Of a stretch of 64,000 nucleotides of DNA, positions 53,761-64,000 are shown piece by piece. The stretch is from Talaromyces rugulosus (lineage: Eukaryota > Ascomycota > Eurotiomycetes > Eurotiales > Trichocomaceae): positions 992,001 to 1,056,000 of the forward strand of contig NC_049562.1 of assembly GCF_013368755.1 (NCBI RefSeq), in the 5' to 3' direction. The position numbers and the translations under genes are program-made. The notes under the pieces are model-generated. The model did no database searches. It saw only the letters and a program-made list of their open reading frames with translations, and had not been told where the DNA came from. Position 1 is the first letter of the stretch; the number at the start of each line of letters is the position of its first letter.

Positions 53761-55847
53761 CTAGCTATTCTTCGCGTCGCAGCGATACCTCTCGAATACC
53801 TCCCACTGCGGATCATCATCTTCGGCGGCTGCCACCATGATGCAGTGCGCAGACGTCGAACATCCAATCCGACTCAGAAAGTTCCTTCCAATCAATGACC
53901 ATGTACCCCAGTAGCCATCACCAGTCTCTTCTGTAGAGATACTAGCATTCTCAGCCGAAAACACCACCGTCGATGTGGCCAAAATCTCGTATGTATCGGT
54001 ATCCTCAGTTGGAAAACCAGCTGCGGTTGACCCTTGTGTCAGCACACCGATATCACCGACCGTAGCTGAGTATTGAAACAGCATGTTATCCCCAGTCGAA
54101 GAACCCGCCCTATTCGACTCTTCAAACACTGTGACATTCCCAGTCAAATGGCTTGCAGTGGCTGAATCTTGTATTACCATATCGATATCCCCAGTCGCAA
54201 GACATACTGCGGCCAATTCTTGCATCATCACGTCAATCGGAAGGCATATAGCTGACTTTTTTATTGACACATCTGGTTCTTCATTCGTCAATGCATCCAT
54301 CCAAAGAGCTCGATAGACATGCCAACCATGGAGCAGTTGAGCATCCCGAACTGTCTCCATGACCATCGTTTGTATGCTGCTTCCCTGTCTTCTCATATCG
54401 CTAGCCACCCCACGCAGTGTCGACCAAGTGTTTGCAGGTGTTGCAATCGCCTCGGGCGGGCCACCAGTAGCCGTAAACACCGCAACCATCGCGAAGAACA
54501 CAAACACTAAAAACTGGTGGAAAAAGTCTCGCGAAATGGATGTCGTGGTGCGTCGCGGCCTACCAGCTTGGGAAGAGGGCATCGTCGGTTTTATGAACTC
54601 TATCTCGTCGGTGGGCTGCAAAGGTTCACCTGAGATTTGTTGCTGGCTGCTCTGGGTATTCAGTGTGGAATCCTCAGGCTCACTTTCAATAGAAGTATGT
54701 GGCTCGACATTTGAAGCATTTGAAGATACTGTAGTACAGTCTCTATCCTCACGCCGGCGGAAGGCTATGGCTCTCAAGTATTGAGGACTAAACTGGTATT
54801 CAAGATGGCCGTTTGCTGCCTGTTTGTCGCTCAGATCAGGGGTACTAAATTCACACTCCCAAGGCATTTCAAGAACAAAGAGACCCTGCACTTCTGGACA
54901 AGCCATTCCGATTTGTGACAGGTCAAGTTCCAGCCAGTTATTCTGACCCTCACGCACGTATTTCAGAAAATGTAGATCAACTCTGTATATTTTTGCCTCG
55001 ACGCTGCCGGGAAAATCCAGAAACATCTGCCCGTCTTGATGGACGATGCCGGGATCCCTTGGTGGTGGCGCGACAATCACTTCCGAGGAAAAACTTAGTG
55101 GATCTCTTTCTTCTTCTGCTTTGAGACGGTCCATAATCTCCTTTGTTGACGCCCACGGGATTAAATCCTGAGAGGACGGGGTCGGGCTGGGCGGCAAGTC
55201 CAAAAACGAATCGTCAAAATACTGCTCGATGGATTGGTTCATATCGATCCATCGGTCTAAATTCTGCTCGCCAAGAGAGATTTCGCTTGCTTCATCGACA
55301 CACAAGGCATCTAATGGACTCTCGGCCTCCACTGTATCGAAAGCTGTCTCTTGAGCTGTCTCTTCGGTTGCATCCTCCTGTTTGGGCTCACTGCTAGTGC
55401 TCGTCTGATCATCCAATGTTTCTTTGGTATCGTGCGAAGAAAGCCAATCTTGAAAGAAAGAGTCTGGTTTTTCTTGAATACCGTATTCATCTTGATATCC
55501 TCTCGACGATGCGAACAGCTTTCTCGGCGGAGAAGGAGGGATATAATCCACTTGATGGGCCAAAATCGACTTGGAATCGGTCACATCCACCGCAGGCACT
55601 TCTTGACCTAGACTGCGAATCCGCCATACCATCGAGTGGCTGAGACCCGTATTCTTGACTCTGTTGAGAAGAAGAAGGCGAGAATTTGGTTTGGTTTCCA
55701 CCTAGCAAGGTTGGTAAACTATGTACGTGAAGTCCCACTGAGAAATATAGCACTCACCTCCACGGTCACGCAAACATTGGCAGCACGGTTGATATCACCA
55801 TCCCAGCTCGCGCGAATTCGAAGGCTCGATGGTTGTAGAGGCTCCAT
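53761..55847 (-). CDS. unrecognised single-pass membrane protein with short tandem repeats
   Basis: Exons 55847-55758 and 55701-53761 encode 676 residues. The first ~75 residues (MEPLQPSSLRIRASWDGDIN...) may be a small beta domain; then comes a long acidic, Ser/Pro-rich disordered stretch and a domain-like block around residues 235-345 (AKIYRVDLHFLKYVREGQNNWLEL). One transmembrane helix (FFHQFLVFVFFAMVAVFTATGG) lies near residue 430. Beyond it, a region of about 16-residue degenerate repeats follows the pattern T-G-D/N ... S-x-T/A-A, for example TGDIDMVIQDSATA, TGNVTVFEESNRA and TGDNMLFQYSATV. I know no family that matches. The frame and intron support a real gene. Confidence 0.7.
54000..54215 (-). 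repeat. degenerate ~48-bp coding tandem repeats
   Basis: Four to five divergent units, each about 48 bp, recognised by a recurring CCCAGTC/TCAGTTG-like phrase on the plus strand; they encode the ~16-residue repeats of the membrane protein tail. Confidence 0.5.
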
Positions 55848-56612
55848 GGATGCAATCGAGTAACACTCTGGCTTGCGTCTAATATCTGGATTATCGACGG
55901 TATGAACGACACACAGATTGACAGATCGATATCAAGAGGTGGAGGAGAGGGGAAGACTGATCACGACAACAACGGAGGGAAGGTGCAGCCACCCATTTTC
56001 AAAAAACAAAAAAAATTAACATGCTTCACTCTCAACAGCTTGACGCCCCGCCCCGTGGCTGGTCAACAACAATAGCAATCAATTGAACAAACCTGCGCCC
56101 TACAACTCAACACTCAACGGACGGGGCGCCCCGTCTATTGTTTCCAAATACGCCTATTCACTCTCGCAGAAGCCCTAAGAAATAAATGAATTCTGTTCGA
56201 CAGAAAAAAATGAATACAAAATAATCGAAATCCCTGTTAGCCAGTCTTGAAAGGCACCCCCCTCTTTCTCCGATCGATAGCACGATAGCAATAGCAATGT
56301 CAATATGTACATGTGAATAACAATAACTCCTCTGGTTTTCTGGTCATCTTTCAAAAGCAGTATAGCCGCCCATTTTGTTTCCCGTAGTTCCTGTGGCGCC
56401 ATGTATGAAAAAAGCACAATGTAACCAATCCCTCCTTGCCGTAACACCTCTGCCCACAGTCTATCGAGAGAGATAAAAAAAAGCGAAAGCATATGGGTAC
56501 AGGATAGGGTGATCGTGACCAATAAAAATACCGTAGAACTTGAAAAGAGATAAAGAAGAAAGAAAGAAAAAAAAACCAAAGATTCATTCCCGTGTCGTCT
56601 ACGAAGAATGCA
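55848..56612. other. intergenic, promoter of membrane protein gene and vosA 3' flank
   Basis: A 765-bp stretch with no good frame. It contains a palindrome-like GACGGGGCGCCCCGTC near 56121-56136. Confidence 0.5.
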
Positions 56613-58603
56613 TTACCGCCGGATGTCGTGAGATGAGCCAGAAAGATCGAACGCCGTTGTACTAGACCCAGGACGATCCATGTCCACTGTGTTGAGGGTA
56701 TGCGAGTTAAGTATAGGAGGGACAAGTTGATCAGGTGAGGTGTAAAATCGGTCTGAAACGTTGTCGCCTGCTATTTGGTTAGGAGAATGGTGGTTTCGGT
56801 GGATAGGAGGTAACACTGTCGGACTGGTTTCGAACTGTGAGCGCTGATAGACATCTGGCATCGCCGAAGCCGTAGAAACTGACCCCTGGAGAGGAATCAT
56901 AAGTCTTAGCGACCCGGATTCAGACTTGCAGGTGCAGCTCTTCGCATCCTTGAAAAGGGGAGTAATGAATCATACAGTGGTTTGCTGATTCACAGACTGG
57001 CCTGTGACTAGAGGTTGTAAATTTGCCTGCGGGTTTCGTTGAGAATCCGGAAGCTGGGGCATTTGCTGAGAAGGAAGGCCATACGAAAGCTGTGCGTTGG
57101 TATAAGGCGGATACCGCTGCGGGTTTATGTAGCCAGCCGCACTTGGGGATCTCATTGCCAGCATGGGATCCTCCGATGTTCCGTATGAAGAGCCCGCAGT
57201 CGCCATGGCTTGTGGCTGCCGAATTCCATATTCTGGCATCGCAGTCTGCCCTGTAGAATAACCAAATCCCATTGGATTCTGATAAGCTCCCGTCTGGGGG
57301 GGATATATGGACTGCTGATAGCCATGCGTGAAGCGGGCGTCGGGTTCGTAAACTGCTCTCGAATCCATATCCACCGAGGTACGAGCCCTTTTGGAAGGCT
57401 GCACCGGAGTATAATAACCTGGTTGGGGGTAGCCAGCAAACGCACTGGGAACCATCTGTGGCATAGTCGTGCGTTCAGGAGAACGTGGCAAGCTTGGGGC
57501 ATACTCTTCAGGTCGAGCTCCTCCTCGTTTCCTAGAGTTGGGTGTCAAAAGATTACACGCCCGTACAGGTAGAATAGAGGGCTTTCACACTCACATCACA
57601 TTCCGAGCCTCTTTTCGAATTCTCAATTTCACCCCTTGATCAGCAAATGACCGTGAGAGATGCGTGGACTCATGCATCCCAGGAAAACTCTTCGGAAGCA
57701 TCACTTGGAAAAAATTAGATAACAATGATTAAGTACCACACTTTAGAAATAGGTACTTACCTGAGAAAGGGTCGGAAAGAATTGACTTGAGAGCGACAAC
57801 ATTGTCCCTAAGCAAATCCCTGTTAGATACCTGCATAGTGATTCATATGGTACGGCCCTTTGTATACTTTTGCATTTCAAATAAGGTAAATTGTAGCCGA
57901 TAAGTACCTTCGACCTTGATGGACAAGTCCCCAAACACGAAGAATCCCCCATCTATTTGAGCAAAAGAAAAGTTCGTGTCAGACGACGAAACTCGGTTCC
58001 CGCGGGTTTTTCGGGAAAATAAACTCACCGGTATTGTCTGTATCCTTCAAGCGATGTAGAGAAGATACGAGGGTGCCCGCCATGGCCGTAGACGGCTGGT
58101 TGTAGTGAACTGGATGATCTTCGGTGGCATGGTATAAACTGCAACACATGAAATAGTAGGGACTTTGGAGATAATGTCTATCCTTGTCAGCTTATCCAAC
58201 GGCATCTTGCTGATATTCCAGAGCAGCTTACTGGGCAAGATAAGTGTTCTCTTCGCGAACTTTGAGCTGAATGATAGGCGGTGGGTCAACGGGCTTGCGC
58301 TCTGCGAACGAAGATGGTCAGCAATCATCCTACAGAGATGGATGAAGATGAAGGCATACCTTTTTCCTTGCCCCCGGCGACCCGCGCCTGCTTCGGTTGT
58401 TGGCGAACAGTCAACTCGAAGTCGGAGCTAGTGTTGGAGAGCATTGTCAGTCAGCAGCTCGTCTCAAGAGATATTTGGCAACCTAGAAATGAAGACAATA
58501 ACGGATTCAAGGATGAGGCGCTGAAACATGGAAGAAGGTAGTGGACAAACCTCGGGGAATCCGAGCGAGGAACGGAGCTGTCCGCAAACGTCGAAGTACT
58601 CAT
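56613..58603 (-). CDS. vosA: velvet-domain regulator, VosA-like
   Basis: Nine minus-strand exons (58603-58551, 58427-58360, 58301-58232, 58177-58029, 57952-57868, 57819-57761, 57703-57595, 57531-56976, 56948-56613) encode 494 residues. The velvet domain runs from about residue 20 to 200: [76 protein letters not shown] and [14 protein letters not shown]. The rest is disordered, with a candidate nuclear signal PSKRARTS and a Tyr/Pro/Gln-rich tail. VosA controls conidial viability and trehalose, with VelB. VelC is the alternative, but domain features fit VosA better. Exon 4 and 6 acceptors were chosen to preserve the conserved residues. Confidence 0.85.
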
Positions 58604-61600
58604 CAAGGCGGGCAACCGAGTGGTGCGGTAATCGAATTTAGGGAAGGAACAAGGCAGCCCGACCAGCAGACTCTGGAACTATCGCGGGTAACTCAGACCA
58701 AGAGCTGCTGCCTATAGCTATGACGGTAAGAATGATAATGATGGGATGGGTAGCTTTTGTCAGTCCCTGGGCGCACTGCCAGAGAATTGATGGTTGGAGA
58801 GAGTGAATAGGCACACTTCGCGGTCCAGCTGCAGTAGCGGTGTAGACAAGACGACGGCGGCTCAAGCGTACCGAATTAGTGCAGAGAGTGACAGTGAGGA
58901 AGAATATATCGGCCAGCCTTTTTACCATGGGTGGGGGTTCGGTGGGAATAAATCGATCTGTGGTATGGCTCTGACAGCCCTAAAAGCGGAGAGAGACGAA
59001 AACGGCGGCGGAGCAGCGAGAAGTCCGTCGTGTCGTCAGGACTGTGCGCGCAAGCGGCAAGCACACCCTCTGCCTGCTACGACTTCCTTTCGCCTGTCCC
59101 CTCAGTTGCAGCGCACACTGGACTGACGACCAGATTCCCCTCTTGCGACCAATGGACGGTACGGGACCAAAAGGGTATGCCGGCGAACACGGAAGACGAC
59201 GACTCGACCAGTTAAAAAAGAGTGGGCTCTAGTGGCCCAACGGCGAGAGATGGAGTAGAGCCGAGATGAGAGGAGTAGGAGGTGTCGACAAAATAATAAT
59301 TTTTGGCCGGATCTGTAGGAAAAAAGGGTCTGGGTCTGGTGGTTTGCCGTCTTATTATCCGCACAAGAGGCCCTTTGCCCACCCCGCGCCTCTCTTTGCA
59401 GTCCAAGGTGGAGCAATAGTCGCAGGCAGCGCGACCAATGCAGGTCGACCGTTGCTGCTGCTTACACTTTCCCAGGGCGCGAACCACGGCTCCTTTCCAC
59501 ACCAGCAGTCATGCGGCGGTGGACCGGATCCACGGGCGAGGGCGCCGGTCGACGGATGCCTTGGAAAGTAAAACCCTTCCTTGGGCTCTCTCGGAACTTG
59601 GCTGCAGAGGAAGCAGTATCGGTTTGATGATTGTGGCAGAGGCTGGAGAGAGAGAGAACGCTCGATCAATAATCTACAATAAGTCGTGCTCCCAGCCAGT
59701 GGCGCCCCATCCGCAACCCCTCAAATTCGGCTCGAGCCCCTCGGTCAATGACGGCGAGTGGCCTGGCCTGATAGCAGTGTGACGGTGGAGTGGGACCACG
59801 ACTACGTCGTCGAGGCGTAGACGCAAAGGCAAATCGGTGCAGTCTGCTGCGACTGGCCCGCTAGCAGTCGGCTATCGTAGGCAAGCCCCCGTCGCGTCTA
59901 TGGGAGCAGCTCGCTCGCCCAGTTCCACCAACGCAGGTCTAATAATCCGCCCAGCCAACCGCTGCTCGTGTTGCGACTCTGCGGAGACGGGGCCGGTTGC
60001 CGGAAATGCAAGATGTCTCGCTGCAGGCGCCAAACTCGCCCCTAGGCATGCAAGGGCAATCTTAAGATCAGCCTAAGGCACAAAGAAGTGGTGTGTGCGC
60101 TCCTAGCATTCCAGTCAGCAGGCGGTCCTCAGTAGCGCTAGTTGTAGTGCTAATTAGCAGTAGCAGTACCACGTAGCTGTATAAACGTATACTGCCCAGG
60201 AGGGAGCACAGCCGTGGCCGTAGATGCAGGCTCGCTCTGCTTCTTGCCAGCGTGATGGTCGACTGATGGACAGCAGTTTCCATCACAACAACAGTTGAAC
60301 AAGAAGCAGGAGAAGAGGAAGAGAAGGAGGAGAAGGCAGAGAATGTGGTTCGACTTACCGGTGTTGGGGCAAAGCAGGAAGGAGCGTCCCTTCCTTCTCC
60401 TCATCGACCACCGCTGCGACCGCAACGGCAACTTCACCCTGACGCGACGGGCTTTTGGAGAAGAACTCGACTGCAGTGACAGCGAAGATGATGCTCGGAT
60501 GCGATTCGCACGGTTTATTAATGCCGCTGACTTCGATTGTGGTTGAAACGGCTTCCCTGAGCTGGCAAGGAGACGCTCCTCGAGGTTGCGCGGACACCGT
60601 TGATTGGAATCTTCCCAAAGTAACGCGACGAGGACAACAAGAATGGTGCTTGATCGGTTGGAAACTCCAAACGAAATGTACCGAAAGTAAGGAGACGGGG
60701 GCCACGGTCAAGAAGAGAAGAACTGATCGCTAATTCCATGAAGCAGACAGCGGACAGCGGACAAGATTCACTTTACGACCCTTGCGGTAGCAAGATGTTG
60801 ATTGACTCTACGCTCACTATCATACGTTACAGCACCACGGGAACCGTAATACTGGCGCTGCAATGATAAAGAAGCAAAATCAGAAGCAACCTTGGCCGGG
60901 GCGAATCGCTGAGTGATTCCGACAGATACCATCGAAAACGAAGACATTGCGACCCAACTCCATCGCCTTGATATATGAATGAATGTCGCGAGGGGGAACG
61001 GTTTTATGCAAGCATCAGGAAGTAGTAATAGAACGGATCACATTTCAACATCCGCGATGCAGGTCACACAGCCTCTGTTCTAAAAAGAGATGCGTCGCCT
61101 ACCCGAAATCCGTGCGCTGTTGGTTCCACAACTTCACGGTCAGAAAGCTTTGATCGGTTTTTTCTTCTTATTTCCAGCGCTGTTCGGGGAACGATCCGAT
61201 TGCAGCGCTGTCAACAGTGGAACAGAAATGCGGCTTTCGTGAGGGGAGGATAATTAATATGGCTTCTCCTGGGCCCGATGTCAATCCCTACAGGGCTTCT
61301 CGTCGTTGACATTGTTTCAGGAAATCATTGGCTCTCGGTCGTCGATCTAGCCTATGATCACGATGCCACAGCGAACCAAGCGAGACTATACCTTTTTTCG
61401 GCGACCTCTCCTACCTATCTCGCTGGATCTCGGTGGTTTGCATCCTCAATTCGGCCGGGGACGATGCACGTAACCGCTATCTGTGTTTGCGTACCGAATC
61501 ACAACAAATTCAAAGGCGAGCGGTCCAACGCTGATTTGAAAAGAGAAAAACCCCTCCTATCCGCCCTCCTATCCGTTTTGGCCCAAGTGCAGTGGTCACA

Positions 61601-63613
61601 CTAATTAGATAATAAACTACGCTGCGATATCATAGCCTAGGGCCTTAGCTGCATTGCTGGCAGTGCGCCACTAAAAGCCGGCGATCTGGCCCTCGCTGCC
61701 TTGGAGCAAACGAATACGGCCAATGCTACAGGTCTGACTCGGAATGCGTTCGATTGAGGATCAACCAAGTCTAGGACAGCAGTGCATATCCTTATGGGCT
61801 GCAAGTTGCCCGTTTCTGACAGCTACCACCTTTGGCCCTTTATTCTTGGGTTCTACCGCCCATTGCTCCAAACCTCCGAAAGATAGGGCGTGCATGAACG
61901 CCGTATGCATACGGAGTACAGAAAAAAATTGGACGATCAAAAGACCCTAGCACCTGCATTCAGACCCGAAAATTATTTTACACCAGGAGGAATTATGGTT
62001 GCCGACGTGCCTGTTGCCGTTTGCTGTACCCGAGTCCCAAGAGGGCGACGCTCGCAGGTGCTGACAGCATGCTGGTGCTGCATCAAGTGGGTCAGGGAGC
62101 GACGAGGCTGCAGTAAACGACACTCCAAACTCCAGAGTACTATCGTTCAAAGCTTCGTGACCCATGCACTACGGCTTTTGCCAATGAAATGGGAATTGTA
62201 GTTAGGCTGCTTTGATAGGACTGCAATTCTAGCTCGCTGCACTGCCAGCTCTTTTAGACCGAGTGCAGTTGTCAATCCGTCCGAAAAGATGCGATTCATA
62301 ACAATCTTTGCTACCAGTCATTTAAAATATTTTCTGCAAGCCTTCAAAAGATACATCTAACGCACCCAGAACCCCGAGGGTTGCTGAAAATTTCACGGCC
62401 AAACAAACCATAGCACAAAAGACAAGGACCAAAACTGTCTTCAGGAATTATTTCTTAAATAAAAAAAAAACCATAAAAAGGACATCAAATGAGCACTCAA
62501 AAATCGGGCAGAAAGCTTGTTGACACTATCCAAAACTAAGATCGACCATGCATCAAGTCTGGCCCATGGTACACGTCCTGCATAGTTTCCTCCATTTCGA
62601 CCCATGGTTTCCACAACGGGGCTCTCCTGCCGCTGTCAGACCAGGCCAGACCATGTAACGGTGTGCGTTTAAATAAAATTAAATGTTTTTTTTTTTTTTT
62701 GGTTCTGTCATCATCTTAATTCCTTGGTCTTTTGACTAGTGTCCAAGACCCTTTTTCCGTTTTTCTCGGAAAGTTTGGATCAAATCCGGGGAAAGCTAGC
62801 AACTTTGTTTATGTTTTGTGTTTGGTAGCCGAAGTTGATTGATCAGCCCAACTCACAAGATTCGAATAATTTTGTTTCACAATTATACAATTCTCCATTC
62901 TTGATATAGGTTAATTGGTTATTACTGACCATTTTTGTAATATGCCTACACGTAAATACAAAGAAACGCGTTAGAAACGACACGTCAAGTAGTACTAAAA
63001 CAACAACAATTTTAAAAATATTCTTGAACCTGCATCCAAGCCATATCGATATGAGCGAAATTTTTCCTGGGCTAAATCTATCTGAAAAACATAATATACC
63101 GGCTACCCATAACGATCAGACCAAGGCGCATATCCACAGGAAACGTCCGCGGTCGATCAATGATAATAATAATCAAATAATACACAACTCGGTCAACATC
63201 ATACCGAGTTCACAAACAAAACATCAAGACCACACCAGTATCAATGTTCGAACAATTAAAAGGAGAAAAAGAAAAATACCATGGTCAGATATTAAACACA
63301 TTAAGCACAGAAGAAGAAAAGGAATAAAACATCGACAATCAAACAAACCAACGATAGCAAATGCAATTTGCTAATCCCCAGAATTTTTCCTCGGAGATTA
63401 AATAAAATCTGCCCATCAATAGACTCCGTCCCTAGCGCATTGCAGGCAAAACAATTTCTGAATGCCAAATTAAGCCATCACGATATAGAAATATGTGGTA
63501 TGTGTTAGAATATGTAGCTCATCACGGATCATAAACTGTTTTGTCTTCTTCTCTCTCGACAGGGTATTGTAATCGGTGACCAGACAGCTTTTAACAGGTG
63601 ACTACCTGGCCAC
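58604..63613. other. 5-kb region upstream of vosA without a convincing gene
   Basis: Many short frames exist, but none shows domain-like composition or credible splicing. The area up to about 60.7 kb is GC-balanced with CT/GA tracts and could hold a long 5' UTR and promoter of vosA. From about 62.3 kb base composition turns AT-rich. A basic 116-codon frame at 63024-63374 is listed under findings, not as a gene. Confidence 0.55.
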
Positions 63614-64000
63614 TTATAACTGAACTTCGTCGTCAATCTCGCCTTCGGCGTCGATGTCACTGCCATTGCCGTTAATTGTAGGAGAGGCGGGCTTTCCCTT
63701 GGTACTTCTCTCTCTTTCATCGACGATTGCCCTTCGCGTGCGACGAGGTGTTGAGTTACCAGTGCTAAGAGCTTCATTGTCGCCAGTCTCCTCTTGAGCA
63801 GTACCAGTATCGGATATGTCAAACCCATTCACTTGCTGATCCGGATCTGCTGATGTTGAAAAGATATCCATCGCCGTGGCGGAGTCAGCTGTGACTTCCA
63901 AACCACCTCGAGGTCCATCTCCACCATCATCATCATCATCCTCAATAGCCTGTGAGTCCTCAAAACTGCCACTGCGAAAAGGGCTTTCGACACTAAGGCC
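63614..64000 (-). CDS. 3' end of an unidentified gene (partial)
   Basis: The frame is open to the window edge and stops at 63614. About 128 C-terminal residues are visible: a Ser-rich part, an acidic run after SQAIE, a Thr/Glu-rich stretch, the basic patch PRRTRRAIVDERERSTKGK, and the acidic end DAEGEIDDEVQL. It looks like the disordered tail of a larger nuclear protein. No domain is visible, so I give no function. Confidence 0.6.
   Translation of the reverse strand, partial: GLSVESPFRSGSFEDSQAIEDDDDDGGDGPRGGLEVTADSATAMDIFSTSADPDQQVNGFDISDTGTAQEETGDNEALSTGNSTPRRTRRAIVDERERSTKGKPASPTINGNGSDIDAEGEIDDEVQL

Noticed and set aside
59266..60739. Short frames of 80-118 codons in the vosA upstream region
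   Set aside because: They overlap in several frames and on both strands, lack domain-like composition, and no splice combination joins them into a plausible protein.
1..64000. CRISPR arrays, operons with ribosome binding sites, riboswitches
   Set aside because: The window is nuclear fungal DNA with spliceosomal introns; no such bacterial structure was seen.

Overview
This is a 64-kb stretch of a filamentous ascomycete genome, most likely Eurotiales (Aspergillus/Penicillium relatives). The evidence is the many short introns (about 37-125 nt) with GTRNGT donors, a VosA-type velvet regulator, a Rid1-like GBD/FH3 protein, a Zn2Cys6/Fungal_trans regulator, TTAGGG repeat units and CT-rich promoter tracts. 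About 28 protein genes, one intron-containing tRNA-Glu and one intact pogo-type DNA transposon can be supported. Exon borders were worked out by hand from splice signals and reading-frame continuity.

Left arm (1-16.3 kb) is conserved core genome: ESCRT-III Vps60, an Nramp metal transporter, a Rid1-like GTPase-binding protein, a small mitochondrial-type membrane protein, peroxisomal 3-ketoacyl-CoA thiolase with a clear PTS2, and the giant proteasome activator Blm10/PA200.

Centre (17.4-46.4 kb) is a compact accessory cluster of 15 enzyme, transporter and regulator genes without any PKS, NRPS, terpene cyclase or prenyltransferase. It holds a Baeyer-Villiger monooxygenase, an FAH-family hydrolase, two AhpD/CMD-like proteins, two aromatic-ring-type FAD monooxygenases, an Old Yellow Enzyme, a 4CL-type CoA ligase ending in AKL (PTS1), an HSL-type esterase, a DUF3500 protein, a sterol-desaturase/fatty-acid-hydroxylase-family enzyme, a sugar-porter-family MFS carrier, an ABM-like protein, an EthD-like dimeric-barrel protein and a cyclase-family hydrolase, with one Zn2Cys6 regulator. 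Almost every promoter in this block, including the regulator's own, carries TTCCCCGGA or a close variant. No such site was noticed in the flanking intergenic regions. I infer a co-regulated pathway that imports and dismantles, or heavily remodels, an aromatic or alicyclic compound: hydroxylation, ring or ester oxygen insertion, hydrolysis, CoA activation, and finally peroxisomal beta-oxidation. The substrate is unknown. A 1.9-kb pogo-like transposon with perfect 47-bp inverted repeats and a full-length transposase sits inside the cluster.

Right arm (46.5-64 kb) returns to core genes: GPI18 mannosyltransferase, a mitochondrial-type beta-carbonic anhydrase, a conserved-looking hypothetical protein, tRNA-Glu(UUC), an unrecognised single-pass membrane protein with short degenerate repeats, vosA preceded by about 5 kb without a convincing gene, and the 3' end of a gene leaving the window.
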